From: Lentinus brumalis
Taxonomy: Eukaryota > Basidiomycota > Agaricomycetes > Polyporales > Polyporaceae
Reading direction: 5' to 3'
DNA length: 64,000 nucleotides
Assembly (NCBI GenBank): GCA_001792895.1
Contig: MARA01000041.1
Span: 62,001-126,000, forward strand
Shown: positions 1 to 12,000 of the stretch, piece by piece
Numbering within the stretch: the first letter of the stretch is position 1
Layout of the letters: each line of letters starts with the position of its first letter
Notes under the pieces: model-generated
The model's input: only the letters and a program-made list of their open reading frames with translations
What the model was told of the DNA's origin: nothing
The model's database searches: none
Program-made: the position numbers and the translations under genes

Positions 1-1362
1 CATCCTGCTCGCTGTCTCTGGCGTTCTCAACGTCGTTGCTGGTCTCTGGTGAACGTCTTGCTCTGGGGGTGTTCCTGGCTGGCTTCGCTATGCGGTTCCT
101 ACCCTGCGCTCCCCGACGTGCCTATAAGAAATCTCGGTCAGCCGCGTCGTTCCCTGCCCTCATATCAACGTGTCGTCCGACGAAAACAACTGCGGTCTCC
201 GATGTTGTCATGGATTGGAAGGCGTGGCTTTTGTTGCAGCCGTGTCGTGCGCAAAGGCGATTGGGGATACCACCAACATAGTACGCCGACATTTCATCAT
301 GAGAACAGCATGGGCATGAAGGACGCACACAACGATGAGGTGAGTATTGTCTCCAAAGCTTGCTGTAACGAGCTCAACACGCCATGGCAGCCACTTTTTG
401 CAGTCGTCCTACGGCTATTGGAGGGATACTGAATCCAGCGGAGCCATTTTTGCGCTCGTAAAGAGTATCCCGTCGCATATATGCTTCCTGAGGCCTCAAG
501 GTGCGCATACACTAGCTATAATGTGTTCGAAAGGGCAACTTCAATGCACTTCGCTGCGGACCTTTACGCTCGTGTACAGATGACGTTTCACTTCGCGCGC
601 GCGACTTCACAAAACTCGTCGTGACCGTGGACAGCGGGCAACCCCACCCCCACCCGACTCGAACCTCCGTATCTCCCCCGTTTGTCGCCCTGTGATCCAA
701 GGTGCTACAAGCTACGGTGAACGTATATTATCCAACTATATGCGTCTGTCGTTTCAAACCGTTGTTGGGCCGTCCTCTCTGCACGTCAATATGCCCGTCA
801 ATCGTCTGCATAGGGGAGACACCGTGAAACCGATCAGGCCTCAAAGTGCCGAGTTTTGTTGTACTAGTGCAACAACGTCACGCGCCGCACGGACGAGTCC
901 TACAATCTCGTCATCATGGCTGGCTGGCTGGCTGGCTGGCTGCTGGCTGCCCGGTGCGCGGCGCGTAATTGCTCAGGTTCCTCCTCCCCGTGCCTTGCAA
1001 CCAATGCGACATCATCCGCGTTGGTTCGAGGACGTTGGGTAAACTGCCTCGGGGCACCCCGGACTCGCCGCCATTCCCGACCGCCCCGGGACCACTTCAA
1101 AGTTTACACGACGTCTCGGTGCGCTCGCCACATAGGACACAGTTGCCTCTCTCGCAGCATCTCTACCTCCAGGGAGAATGACAGACGCCTCTCCTTAGCC
1201 ATAGCCTCCCTCAAACACGCTCCATCCTCACTTGCCTCCTCATGAACGCGGCCCAGTCCAATCTTCGTCACTACCGTCATCTTAAGACGTCTCCGTGTCG
1301 AGGTACTGGAGCCCGCCGTGCCCGGTATGCCTGCGGAACTGCGAGCCTGACTTTGGCTGCGC
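1..1362. other. Stretch without a supported gene
   Basis: Only short overlapping frames occur here and none shows a recognisable domain or a convincing exon chain. A (TGGC)6 tract lies inside. A short frame at the very left edge (stop at 49-51) could be the hydrophobic end of a gene lying outside the window, but 16 residues are too few to call. Confidence 0.5.
917..940. repeat. Tetranucleotide microsatellite (TGGC)6
   Basis: Six uninterrupted TGGC units are followed by an imperfect seventh. It sits in a gene-free stretch, so no protein effect is expected. Confidence 0.9.
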
Positions 1363-2259
1363 GTGCGCGACGGTAACTCGGCCAAACTCACCAATGCGGC
1401 AGTCTTTCCCCCTTGTCCTTTGTTGACATACGACAAACGGCTTATTTGTCTCGGCGCCCTCCTGTCGTGCTCCGCGCTAGGCTTCCCGCTCATCCTGTAC
1501 CCCACCCACGACATGGACCACACGGCGAATAGAGCACTTCTCGAAGAGCTTCCTCATGGAGCTTGCGAAGTAGCCAAACCGCCGCGACGAACCTCAGGCC
1601 GTGTCTCGTCGACCACAAAATGCCACCACCTGATAACCACGGATCCTATCCATCCTCTCAGGACGTCTATATCGAGTGGAAGATTCCCAGATGATCTCCT
1701 CGTACACGGAGACGTCGGATCCACGGTACACTACTCTCGCCTCTACCCTGTGTTACCTCGCGACTCTACTGGCTTTCCCCACGGCAAGCGCGGCCGCATG
1801 CGCAAATCCTTCCCCGCGCCCTCGCGCAATGTCGCACACCTCTACCTTACGTCGGCTGTCACGCTCGACGCTGGACCGCAAACGACTGTCCTACGAGCCC
1901 CGCTCTCGCTACCTCACCGGGCGAGCGGTGGTTCACTCGCCACGGTGGTGGTCAAGCTAGCTCAAAACCTGTGTGGCGCGCACCAGCGCCTAACGGAGGA
2001 GGCAGAACTGTTCAACGCCGTATCCCCTCTCCTCGAAGAAGAACCTCCTCACGGCCGGCCGGACAATCCTCAAGAACTCGAAGTAGAAAGGGCAGATATC
2101 CCCAAGTTCTACGGCTTCTACTTACCAGTGCGAAAGGACGGCTCGATGCGCTTCAGAGCTCACGACAAATGTTGCGATGAAGGATGCGAATGCGAGGTGC
2201 GATGGATGACACCAATCCTGTTGTTGGAAGAGTCCGCGGAGACGGTGGTGGCAGAGTAG
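1363..2259 (+). pseudogene. Truncated FunK1-like kinase paralogue
   Basis: This 298-codon frame aligns by eye with the N-lobe of the intact kinase-like gene 0.6 kb downstream. Shared blocks are P-D-D/S-LLVH, RAPLSLP versus RAPLTLR, the lysine strand ATVVVKLA versus ATVAVKTA, CGAHQRL versus CGAHLML, and PKFYGFY versus PKFYGYY. It stops at LLLEES..., exactly where the neighbour continues with EECGRPI and then the catalytic loop and DFG. The following 590 nt contain no recognisable C-lobe. A one-base shift just before the stop would open a VDLDR frame with a GTGCGT donor, so a frame break may have caused the truncation. I infer a tandem duplicate decaying next to its parent. The true start is uncertain; several ATGs are in frame. 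Confidence 0.55.
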
Positions 2260-2849
2260 ATCTCGATCGGTGCGTTTGCGATCCACGCTCTCTTACGCAT
2301 GGCACCCTACAATTATCCACTGTTTTACGTGTGCGTACCTCGTTCACAGACGCGTGTTCAAGTACTGATGCTTCCCAGAGGTCATGTCGTATCAAGTATG
2401 TCGTCCATGGCCCAATATAGACAGCATATTTTGCTGAACAGGAACGAATGACTCGGTGTGTGACTCCGGTCCCGATCAGGATGTTCGATCAGCGCATCTC
2501 AACCACACAGCCGCTGTTCTGCACCACGCTCAAGCTCGCCGCCTCGACGACGTGTTGATGTCGATGCTATCGATTTCTCCGTAGCGCAGTACGAGTAATA
2601 TGGGCGTTCGTGGACAATGGCTGTGGCTTCCGTTGCTTAACAGGTGCGTGTCTCGAAGCCCATCCCCCAGTGAAGCCTGAGCTGGCCCGGCTAATCCGAT
2701 ATTGGGGTGCATGCTCGCCACCCCTGACGGAGGAAGGAAACACGCGCACACCTTCGATTCACCCGATGCTCTTCTGTTCTAGATATATATTCTGACTGAC
2801 TCGGAGTCCTTCTCCTGTCCCTCACGTCGCGCCCCTACCCTCGCCGACC

Positions 2850-4616
2850 ATGTCAACCACCACCGCACAACCGATACACGCCCCACTCATCGTTGACATG
2901 GATCGTGCTCACACAGACGAGAAGGTCGCCGCACGCCTCTCGCCCCCGACGCCTCTCGTTCCGCTTGTGAAGGACGATGACTTGAACGCAGAGGGGCAGC
3001 GTCAACTCACGTTCATCGTGGCCCTCAAGTACGATGGTGTGCAGCCAGCACATATGAAGAAACGCAAGGAGGCCGCGGCCACCGGTGAAGAAACCCCTGC
3101 CTTCGACGATACCCACCCTTCTTCCCATGACCCGCGCGACATACCCTCGCTGGTTGGACATGCTACGCCAGTCCGGAACACCAGCGACTCGGAGTCGGTG
3201 AGGTCGCCTATAGACCCGCCAGGCCTAAGTGAGCAGATACCAAGCACTGCGGACCAGGCAGTCGCAGCCCCACTGATGGAGGTGCCTGTCGAAGACACCG
3301 ACGAGTCGGGCATGCCACCGGTAGTTGAGGAGCCGGCGGAGCTGGACGCCATCTTCTCCATTGACCCCCGCGTCTTCGAGTGGGAACTTGTGTATGACGT
3401 CTCTGATCCCATCTTCCAGCTCGAGCCCACGCTAGTCGAGCCCGACCTCTCGCGCTACTCTGTATCCGGTCTTCCTCAGCTTGACACGTATATTCCCGTC
3501 GACCTCCTCCCCGACAGTCTGCTCGTGCACGACATAGACAACATCACGCGTGTGCATTTCGGAGACTCGGATACGCAGTGTCGGCGTCCCCCTGTGCGGC
3601 GCTACGTGCGTATATACCCCAAACCGTCGGGCCAGCAAGGCGAGTCTCAGCACGCCTATGAGGGCGGGGACACCAGCAAGGCAGCTCGTTCCGCGCATCT
3701 ATACCTCCAGTCGACGAACCGCTTGGGCAGCGGCAGCCACTCGTTTGTGTACCGTGCGCCGCTCACGCTCCGACTGGACGGAGATTCTGACAAGTGCACC
3801 ACGGCGACCGTCGCGGTGAAGACAGCGCATAAGGAGTGCGGCGCGCACCTCATGTTGGACAAGGAAGCCACGGCGTACAATGCGTTCCCGCGGGAGCTCA
3901 TGGAGGATACTTCTCGTCCTATGCCTGACATCTCCGGCACCGACGGTGCTGCTACATCGCTAGACGCAGTGATGACGTCCGAGAGTGCAGATGAGCCGCC
4001 ATCTGTGTCTCACTCCCACGATGCTGACTGCCTAGGGCCTGCAGCGCAACCTGCAGCTTCTGCAGAGCTACCTAGGACTGCCAGCAGAATGCCGGTGATC
4101 GAAGGGGGGCCGGCAGTCGTACCCAAGTTCTATGGGTACTACGGCGCGCTCAATGCAGACGGCACTCTGCATAGCGAACGCCACGGCTTGCAGACGTACT
4201 GTGATATTGACGAGGCTTGCTACGTCGACTGGCCTACGCGTCTCCTCTTGGTTGAGGAGTGCGGACGCCCGATCCAGCCGTACTATATGACGCGCGAGGA
4301 ACGGTGCGTTCACCTTCCTCAGTTGCTCTTTCATTGCATTGCTGACGCTGCGTACAGCGAGAAAGTAGTTGCGCTCACTCAGCGTCTGCATAAGGCGGGG
4401 TTCGTGAACGGCTCGCCGTACCCGCGGAACATGCTCAGCCAGCCCGGTCCGCTCTCTGTCCCGCGCGAGGAACGGTCGCAGGACACTCCGAGCTACCGTA
4501 TCATTGACTTCGGACGCGCAGAAGTACTGTCGCTTCTTCCTGAGACCAGACATGAATTCTTCGGGGATTGTTGTGACGCTGACATGATGAGGACGAAGCG
4601 GAGTCTGTTCCTGTAA
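2850..4616 (+). CDS. FunK1-like divergent protein kinase
   Basis: Probable intracellular protein kinase-like protein of the lineage-expanded FunK1-type family of mushrooms; substrate unknown. The first ~270 residues are a variable, acidic, Ser/Pro-rich region. A kinase fold follows: a glycine-rich loop-like LGSGSHSFVYRAPL, the lysine strand VAVKTA, the conserved PKFYGYYG, a catalytic-loop-like segment VNGSPYPRNML, and IIDFGRAEV carrying the DFG. The loop has no HRD aspartate (Gly-Ser in its place), as I recall for many family members, so activity is uncertain. The frame reads through 4304-4357, but that 54-nt segment has a GTGCGT donor, a GCTGAC branch site and an ACAG acceptor. It is probably an intron, giving about 570 residues. 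Its length is a multiple of three, so it leaves no frame scar. A truncated paralogue lies immediately upstream. Confidence 0.75.
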   Translation: MSTTTAQPIHAPLIVDMDRAHTDEKVAARLSPPTPLVPLVKDDDLNAEGQRQLTFIVALKYDGVQPAHMKKRKEAAATGEETPAFDDTHPSSHDPRDIPSLVGHATPVRNTSDSESVRSPIDPPGLSEQIPSTADQAVAAPLMEVPVEDTDESGMPPVVEEPAELDAIFSIDPRVFEWELVYDVSDPIFQLEPTLVEPDLSRYSVSGLPQLDTYIPVDLLPDSLLVHDIDNITRVHFGDSDTQCRRPPVRRYVRIYPKPSGQQGESQHAYEGGDTSKAARSAHLYLQSTNRLGSGSHSFVYRAPLTLRLDGDSDKCTTATVAVKTAHKECGAHLMLDKEATAYNAFPRELMEDTSRPMPDISGTDGAATSLDAVMTSESADEPPSVSHSHDADCLGPAAQPAASAELPRTASRMPVIEGGPAVVPKFYGYYGALNADGTLHSERHGLQTYCDIDEACYVDWPTRLLLVEECGRPIQPYYMTREERCVHLPQLLFHCIADAAYSEKVVALTQRLHKAGFVNGSPYPRNMLSQPGPLSVPREERSQDTPSYRIIDFGRAEVLSLLPETRHEFFGDCCDADMMRTKRSLFL

Positions 4617-4772
4617 ATCGTTGCTTGTTCGGCGGACATGTATCTTCTTGCCACGTAATACTATGGGTGGAGTGGTTCAAGTTAGAGGCAATCAAGGAGT
4701 CGTTGCAGATACTCACACTTGACTCTCTCGTCCCAGTAACCTCGCCCGACATCCATCGCTCCGCTCATCATC

Positions 4773-5531
4773 TCAAGGGATACAGGCTGCTCCTATCGGG
4801 AATGTTCCATCTATGCCAGGCAGAAGGGCGGCGTGGTCGTTCAGGGGGCTGCCGGCGATGTGTTCAAGGTCCAGAGGCGAATATCCGGGCTGACCGCGAA
4901 AGGAACTAACCGACGCGTCGCAATCTGTGGAAGAGAGCGGGCTCAGAGGACGTGCAGTGTGATTTGTTACGGAAGTAACTATCGAGATGCGGGGAGGACA
5001 AGATGGTGTAGAATCTTCGATTCGCCGGCGCGCATTGTGCACGGAGGCCGTTTGCGCTTGTGGCTCGGACCGGGAGGCGACCACCTGCGAGGCTCTGGTG
5101 ATATCTGAAGCGGGACCGACGAAGTCTATAATGTAAGCCTTCATCTCTAAGAGATCTTCGTCCGGGACACGAAGACGTCGGGCCACGCCGACACGGATAA
5201 TAGCTGGACGCTGCGGACAGGAAATGGGAGGAGGGGGTAAAGTGAAGCCCACGTGCGGACGAGCGTGCGCTGCGCGCGGGATTTCGCCGCGATCCCATAC
5301 AGTTCTTCCAGCAAGGACAATGGCACCGTCACGGTCATTGCCACGAGCTCGCAATGGAGTAGATTTGTCGTCGGGAATCTGGTGTAAAGGAGTGAACGTA
5401 TCGGGTAGCGATGAGTTTGTACCGCCAGTGCTACGATAAGCGTGCCGCGCATGTACGATCCCATGCCATCTGAATATGAAGTGTATGATTTCGTGAACGG
5501 ATGACACCGTGATGGTCTGGCCATCCAACAT
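4773..5531 (-). CDS. Unrecognised 252-codon open frame
   Basis: This is the only long frame in the 1.4 kb between the kinase-like gene and the DUF302 gene. I recognise no domain, signal peptide or membrane segment. Composition is Arg/Pro/Ser/Ala-rich, as expected of a random frame in GC-rich DNA. An overlapping 136-codon frame lies on the same strand. It may be spurious; it is listed because nothing else explains the interval. Confidence 0.2.
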   Translation of the reverse strand: MLDGQTITVSSVHEIIHFIFRWHGIVHARHAYRSTGGTNSSLPDTFTPLHQIPDDKSTPLRARGNDRDGAIVLAGRTVWDRGEIPRAAHARPHVGFTLPPPPISCPQRPAIIRVGVARRLRVPDEDLLEMKAYIIDFVGPASDITRASQVVASRSEPQAQTASVHNARRRIEDSTPSCPPRISIVTSVTNHTARPLSPLSSTDCDASVSSFRGQPGYSPLDLEHIAGSPLNDHAALLPGIDGTFPIGAACIP

Positions 5532-6032
5532 TGGCCAGCCGTGGCGGCGCAGCTCATAACCCCAGCCAGCTCCAGATTGAAGTTGCGTAGAGATCTGTCA
5601 TCACGGAGGTGCTCGTCTTAGGTGATATTGTCCCCTGGCGAAGCTCTGTTCACGCCGGGTGGTACGGAGCCTCCGATGTGAGTCACCCTCGACGGACTCC
5701 GAAGACAAAGGAAGCTGATCATGACGAGCAATGTCAGCTTACAGCGCACAAAGCGCAAAACATGCGTCTTACAAGTGGTAACAGGTAGTGGACAAATTGC
5801 CCAGTTTCGCAACAGCAGTTTCATCGACTCGTAATGCGCACCCAGCGTCTGTTGCCTGAGAAGTAGGATGAGGTTATGAGCGGTACGATTGCCACCTTCG
5901 TTACCCACGAAGCAACATATCATCATACTCACGCACCTTGGGGGCGCTCGGCATGCATGCAGAATGCGTGTAGTGAACTGTATGTATGTGTACATCTGGC
6001 AAAGCGCCCCCCATGGCATCCCAAACCTCCTC
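5532..6032. other. Intergenic, nothing recognised
   Basis: Downstream flank of the DUF302 gene. Only short unsupported frames are present. Confidence 0.5.
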
Positions 6033-6628
6033 CTATCCAAGAACCGTCTGGAGCAGCTTCTCCAGCTTCTGACTCAACTGCTCCGTCGCAGCCTGCAGGT
6101 CCGCATTGACCGGCCCACCCTGGGAGGCAGGCACAGGGATCGTCGACGTCGGGTCGTCATAGACGATCTTCGTGCCCGTCCCGTCCGCCTTCTCCGTGAT
6201 GAGGACGCTCAGCGGAACGTGCAGGGCGCCCGTCAAGTCGTGCTTCAGCATGCTCTGCGCGATGAGCGGGTTCCCGAACACGTAGACGTACGTCTGCGGG
6301 GTGCTCGTCGTGCCGAAGTAGGCGTTCAGGAAGCGGTGGTATGCGGTCTCCGCGAAGTATCTGCGCGGGAGCGGACGTTAGTCGACGCTACAGCGGACTC
6401 GGGCCTGGCGGGAAGTGCGACGCACACAAAGGTGCCCCCTGCAGTGAGCGTGTTGAAGCCTTCTTCGAGGTCGGCCTTGGTCTTCGCCTCGCGCAGGAGG
6501 CGGAAGACGGACGGCCCGCCGCCCGGTTTGTTGATCTCCGCGTCGAGCTTCGCGAGAACGTCCTTGATGGGGAGCGACGTCTCGTACGTTACGCGGCGAG
6601 CGGTGTATTCAACCACGGTCTTGCTCAT
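6033..6628 (-). CDS. DUF302-domain protein
   Basis: Predicted 176-residue cytosolic protein of the DUF302 family, whose biochemical role is unknown. Exons on the minus strand are 6628-6426 and 6360-6033, summing to 531 nt including the stop. The 65-nt intron has a GTGCGT donor, a GACTAAC branch site and a GCAG acceptor, and joins TAGGTFV to YFAETAYH. The N-terminal half has the family-like start (YTARRVTYETSLP) and an alpha-helical stretch. The C-terminal half contains VFGNPLIAQSMLKHD and LTGALHVPLSVLI, which resemble the DUF302 core of a Gly-Asn-Pro turn and an amphipathic strand. No signal peptide or membrane segment is seen. The ATG at 6628 is the only one that fits MSKTVVEY at the conserved start. 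Confidence 0.8.
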
Positions 6629-7016
6629 TGTGAACGTATGATTCTGAGTAAGGTCGTTAGTCAGCGCTTCGAGGAGACGGATTTAGACTCACACAGATGA
6701 GGATACTCAGCGAGTTGCGTGGGATCACAGTCGAAGTCGACGTTTTATAGAGGTCAGGCTTGGCCTCGGTCACTTGTGACTACGAGCCCGTGAGTCTCTG
6801 TCATCTTTGTCCTCGTAAGCATTCCAAGAAGCATGATTTTGAAGCGAAGACCGAGGCCGCGGAGTTGAGGTTCCACTCCGGTATATTAAGAGTACTATGT
6901 AGGGCGACAGAGGCTTGGGAACAAGCTCATGGGCGTGCGTCGGGCGGCTGAAATTGGACAACAGATCGCTCCCTCCGAGCGCACGATCCAGATTCGCACA
7001 GATAACGTTACACTCC

Positions 7017-8779
7017 TCAAGTTCTCACCACAAGGAACTGCTCTGGTATCTCCGGGTTCTCATACGACGACAGTATCACGTCCGTCTGCACCGACCCGTC
7101 TTCTGCCGTGCCGTGCACTCGCTCTACCTGTAGCTCCGCGGTTTGAACATTAGGACGCTACGATGAGAGACAGATACGGACCTGGAAGACGCGAGTATTG
7201 AAGCCAAATTCCTTGACTGTTGGCCGGCATTGACGAGCGATGGAAAGGATCTGGTGATACGACTGTTTGGGGACGTCCTCCGATCCAAAGTCAAGCGGAC
7301 GGTTGACGTGAACAGCGCGGAGTACGGGTGCTTGGGCCAGACACGGTCCGAGTGCGTCCTATGACAGCGGCGCAAGTCTTTGTCAGTGGAGTGCCGCGGT
7401 CAAGTGTAGAGATTGAGGCTCACCAGGTCGCCTTGCTCGACGACGATGAACAGTTGTTGCAGGACGATACAGCGCCGGCAGATGTCGGCGATACTGTCGA
7501 TGCTCATTCGCATGCGATGGACCGAGAAACGTGTCAAGCGACCGCCGTGCGCGCTCACGATGGCCTTGCAGAAATCGTTACTCAGTCGATGGCCGACATG
7601 CCCGCCGACTGTCGAGATGTGGAACTGCTGCAGCGGGGCATTGGAGAGCACATCAAGGACGTGTTGTTGCCATTCCGCCAACGAAGTGTGCTCGTCCACC
7701 GTGAGAGTGACCGAACGAAGCCGGGAAAGCGTGCCAGCCCGGCTGCATCGCTGACTGAAGGCAGCCATGTCCTGCACGCCTGTCAACTTCAGTCGCCGTT
7801 GTCGATCCAAGCGGAGGATACATACGAATGCGGTCGATACGCCTTCGAGGCCCAGGCCGACGATCCCTCTGTAATTGCAAGAGAGCACGGCCCAGAGGCC
7901 TTCGTGCGTCACCTTCGGGCACCCGACGAGATAGAGGTACTCCAGATTGGTCAGATGCGGCGCCAGCTGCTGTAGTATACTGTCGTTGACACGAGTGGAC
8001 GACTGCCGATGGACCAGGTCAACATGGGTGTCGCATATGACCATCGATATAGCTCGCCTTGCAGATGATGCTGAGATGCTGCAGTGTAGAGCCGGTAGCC
8101 GCAATCCAAGGCAATAGAGTGGCGACGACGGGGGCACTAGGCATGATCAGAGTAAGTTTCCGAAGGTGAGAGAAACGCGGGAGGATCGTGGGGTCGTAGT
8201 AGCCAGCGTTTTCTCCGTTGATTTCAAGCTCCCGCAGCCTCGCGCACTCAGCCAGAGTTTCTAGGACAGGTGAGGTGAGAGATCCATGTCGCGTCCATGT
8301 GCAAGCCCGGAGGTTGATACAGTTGCGAATACCTGCTAGGCACGCATCCAGTATCTGGTCGTGATCTTCTGACTGAAGTGCCTTTGGGAAGTCACGAATT
8401 GCTGAACGCCTTGTCATCATCCTAGCACAGAAGCATCCCACAGGGCAGGGAGGGATAGAAGGGAGTTACGAACCGAGTTGCAGCACGTACTTGGCGAGAT
8501 GAGGGTACTCCGCCAACGTCCTGAAGAGTTTAATAACCTGGTGCTCCGCTTGCAGCTCTGACCACCCTTTGCACGGAGCGAATCACTTACCTTGGCTTTT
8601 CCCTCCTTATGCCAAGCATAGATGAAGACGCGTTCGTATAGGAGAGGGATTGCGAACTCATAAAAACGATGGTCGACGAGACATACTGCAGCGAGATGGC
8701 TGGGCTTCACGACATGCTGGATTATTGCGGGAAGCAGCTCCAGAGGTAGATCTGCAAACTGAGCGTATCTCTGAAGCAT
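7017..8779 (-). CDS. F-box protein with leucine-rich repeats
   Basis: Probable substrate receptor of an SCF ubiquitin ligase, from the large F-box/LRR family of Agaricomycetes; target unknown. The F-box starts at the N-terminus (DLPLELLPAIIQHV, then LAAVCLVDHRFYEFAIPLLYE), followed by degenerate LRRs such as NLEYLYLVGCPKVTHEGLW. Seven exons (8779-8591, 8537-8474, 8401-8058, 8002-7826, 7771-7424, 7358-7182, 7127-7017) sum to 1410 nt, or 469 residues. The third intron starts with GC rather than GT (AAG|GCGAGC...GGCAG), because the conserved join IICK|SSTRVND allows no other site. The second join restores LQL-A-IRDFPKAL. The ATG at 8779 directly precedes the F-box. It is transcribed away from SPT5 across a 251-bp spacer. 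Confidence 0.85.
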
Positions 8780-9030
8780 GCAATGAATCAGGTTTGCTAT
8801 TGCGCGAAGTGGGGAGTGGTTAATAAAGATCCGCAAGAAGTTCGCGCCTGCGCTGTACATATAGCGCCGATATAGGTTTGCGCTCCGATGGTATCGGAGA
8901 TGAACATGCATGCCGGACGAACGATCTCCGATTAGAACTGTGGCACACTCGCAAGGACACGACAGTGAGCGCACTGCATAAACCACTCTTTCCCTCTCAC
9001 CACCACCTTCCCCCACCGCGCTGTCCTGCC
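8780..9030. promoter_or_regulatory. Shared spacer between F-box gene and SPT5
   Basis: 251 bp separate two divergent start codons. The right half, next to the SPT5 start, is C/T-rich. It presumably holds both promoters; no specific factor site is assigned. Confidence 0.5.
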
Positions 9031-12000
9031 ATGTCCGACGTCGAGGACGACACCGTTTTGAACAGCGGCGATCCTGCCGAAGACCACGAGGAGGAACAGG
9101 AGAAGCAACCTTCCAAGAGCCGAAGACGTGATTATGATGAGGACGAGGAAGAGGAAGAGGAAGAAGACGATGAGGAGGACGAGGATGAGGAAGATGACGA
9201 GGACGAGGACGAGGGCACCAAACGCGGGCAAAAGCGAGCGAAGGTATATGGCGCCCTCCTGGGTCTCTGTGCAACGCTAACTCCACAATAGCACCGGCAC
9301 AAAAAGCCGGCAGTTAACCGTTTCCTCGATGTAGAAGCTGAGGTGGATGAGGATGAGGACGAGGAGGAGGAAGAGGATGAATATGCGCGAGGTGCGTCTG
9401 GCTTATGCGCCCGCGCTCGTTTGGGACTTACGCTCTTGCATTGTAGACGAGTTCATCGCGGATGCCGGCGTGGAGGGTGAAGAAGACTTTGATACCGTTC
9501 GGAGAGCTGCCGACCACGCACGCTATGACCGCCGCGTACGTGAGATGGACGACAGGGAATTGGAGCAGGTGGCAGAGGACATCAGTCAACGTTACAGGAG
9601 AACGGCTGTCCGCTACACCGGGGAGATGAGTGACGTTCCTCAACGACTGCTCATGCCATCGGTGCACGATGCGAATCTTTGGCAAGTCCGAGTCAGGGTA
9701 TGTCGTTCGAATTCTTGGGTTATACCTGCACTAAAGCTACCGCCGCGCAGCCGGGCAAAGAGAGGGACATCGTTTTCAGTCTCATGAGGAAGGCAATCGA
9801 CCTCGAGTATGGCGCTCGTCCCCTTCAAATCCTCTCCGCCTTCCAACGTGACTCGCTTCCCGGGATGATTTATGTCGAGGCGAGGAGCGCGAAACAGGTT
9901 AGCGAAGCCATCAACGGTCTTGTCGGTGTCTTCCCCAGCCGCGGTATCAACCTCGTCCCCATCGAGGAGATGGCGAGTCTGCTCCAGATCAAGCAACAAG
10001 AGTTGACCGTTACGCCTGGCAGCTGGGTGCGCATCAAGCGGGGAAAGTACCAGGGGGATCTTGCGCAGGTCATGGATGTCACGGAGAATGGGGAGGAGGT
10101 CGGACTCAAGTTCATCCCTCGAATAGACTTGAACCCGAAGGATGAAGCCTCACTCGACGGAAGGAAGCGGAAGAAAGCAGGCACCGGTCTCTCGTCGTTC
10201 AGCATGCGCCCACCGCAGCGCTTCTTCAACTATGAGGAGGTTGTCAAAGTGTACGGCCGGAAGTCGGTGTCAAAACGGAACCAAGTCTTCGTTTTCCAGA
10301 ACGACACCTACAAGGACGGCTTCATTGAGAAGGATTTCCGCCTCACTGCATTACAACTGGACGACGTCAATCCGACGCTCGACGAGATCACACGTTTCAC
10401 TCGAGGCCAGGACGGCAACGAGAACGAGTCCAACGTCGACTTGTCCATCATCGCCGAAGCGTCTCGCAAGGCCGCTATCTCTGTGCTCCAGCCTGGTGAT
10501 CACGTCGAAGTATTCGAGGGAGAGCAGTCTGGAGTGCACGGTACTGTCCACAGTATCGAGCAGGATGTCGTCACTATCGAGCCGGAAGGAGTGGACTTCG
10601 ATGGCCAGCGGGTGCAGATCCCCGCTCGCAGCGTACGGAAGCGCTTCAAGCCCGGAGATCACGTCAAGGTCATGACGGGCAAGAATTCCGACGAGACGGG
10701 TCTGGTCGTGTCGGTTCTGGACAACGTTGTCACGTTCTTGTCAGATATGTCGATGCAGGAGGTGAGTCAGTTGATGCTACCGGATCTTCTTGTAGTCTTG
10801 ACGCGTTGCCAGGTCTCAGTTTTCTCCAAGGATTTGCGTGAAGCAGCCGAAGTAGGAACCGGAACGAACATCGTCGGCAACTACGAGCTTCACGACCTTG
10901 TGCAATTAGAGTGAGTCCAGCTTGCGAATAGCGAAGCTAGCGTAGATTGTATCTGACGTCTGGTCCACAGCCAGCAGACAGTCGGCGTCATCTTCAAGAC
11001 CGAGCGCGATTCTTTCCGCGTTCTGGATCAGAATGGGCAAGTACGTCTCGTGCAGCCACATCAAATTACCATGCGCCGGGACTCCAACCGAGCGATCGCC
11101 GTGGACTCGGAGGGTCACGAGCTTCGCAGAGGGGACAACGTCAAGGAGGTCGATGGCGAGGTCAGTACTGGATCAGCTTCGTGGGTGTTCAAATTTGCTC
11201 ACGACTAAGGTAGGGGCGTAAAGGTCGCGTCCTGCACACCCATCAGTCGTTCTTCGCCTTCCTGCACAACAGGGACTATAACGAGAATGGTGGGGTTTTC
11301 GTCACCCGTGCTCGTTCCCTGGCGTCACTGGCACCGAAGGGCAACGCGATGAAGCTGGGCGCGACGGACCTATCGAAGATGAACCCTGCATTGAGCGGTG
11401 GTGCTGGCGGCATGGTTGGCTCTGGGATGATGGGCCGTGGTCCTCGAGATCGACTTATCGGCGTCTCCGTTATGGTCATCAAGGGCCCCAGCAAGGGCTA
11501 CGTCGGGACAATCAAGGACACCAACGGTCCCCATGCTCGCGTTGAGCTGCTCACCGGCAACAAAGTGATCACCATCGACAAGGAAAAGCTGCGACGCAGG
11601 AAGTGAGTGTTTCACTACCGGCTGCCAGGGGCTTAGACTCATGATTGGGTAGTCCTGATGGGAGCCTGGACGTCCTTGAGAAACCGATGGGTGGAATGGG
11701 TCCGCCTCGCCCGGGTGGCGGACAGACACCGAACCCATACAACCAGGGTGGCGAACGGACACCAGCATGGGAGCCAATAACACCGGCCGAACACCCAATC
11801 CTTACAACGACAGCCGCACACCCGCATGGTCAGCGAACTCCCGAACACCCAACCCGTACGCAGACCACGGGAAGACTCCAGCGTGGGACGCCACAGCACG
11901 GACACCCAATCCTTATGCACAAGCTGGCGGGAAAACCCCGGCATGGAACTCGTCGTCACGTACGCCGAATCCTTATGCAGGCGCGAACTCAAGCAGTGCG

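Noticed and set aside
1..51. Hydrophobic 16-residue frame ending at the left edge
   Set aside because: It could be the tail of a membrane protein, but it is too short to support.
6341..6700. 119-codon plus-strand frame opposite the DUF302 gene
   Set aside because: Antisense shadow of a supported gene.
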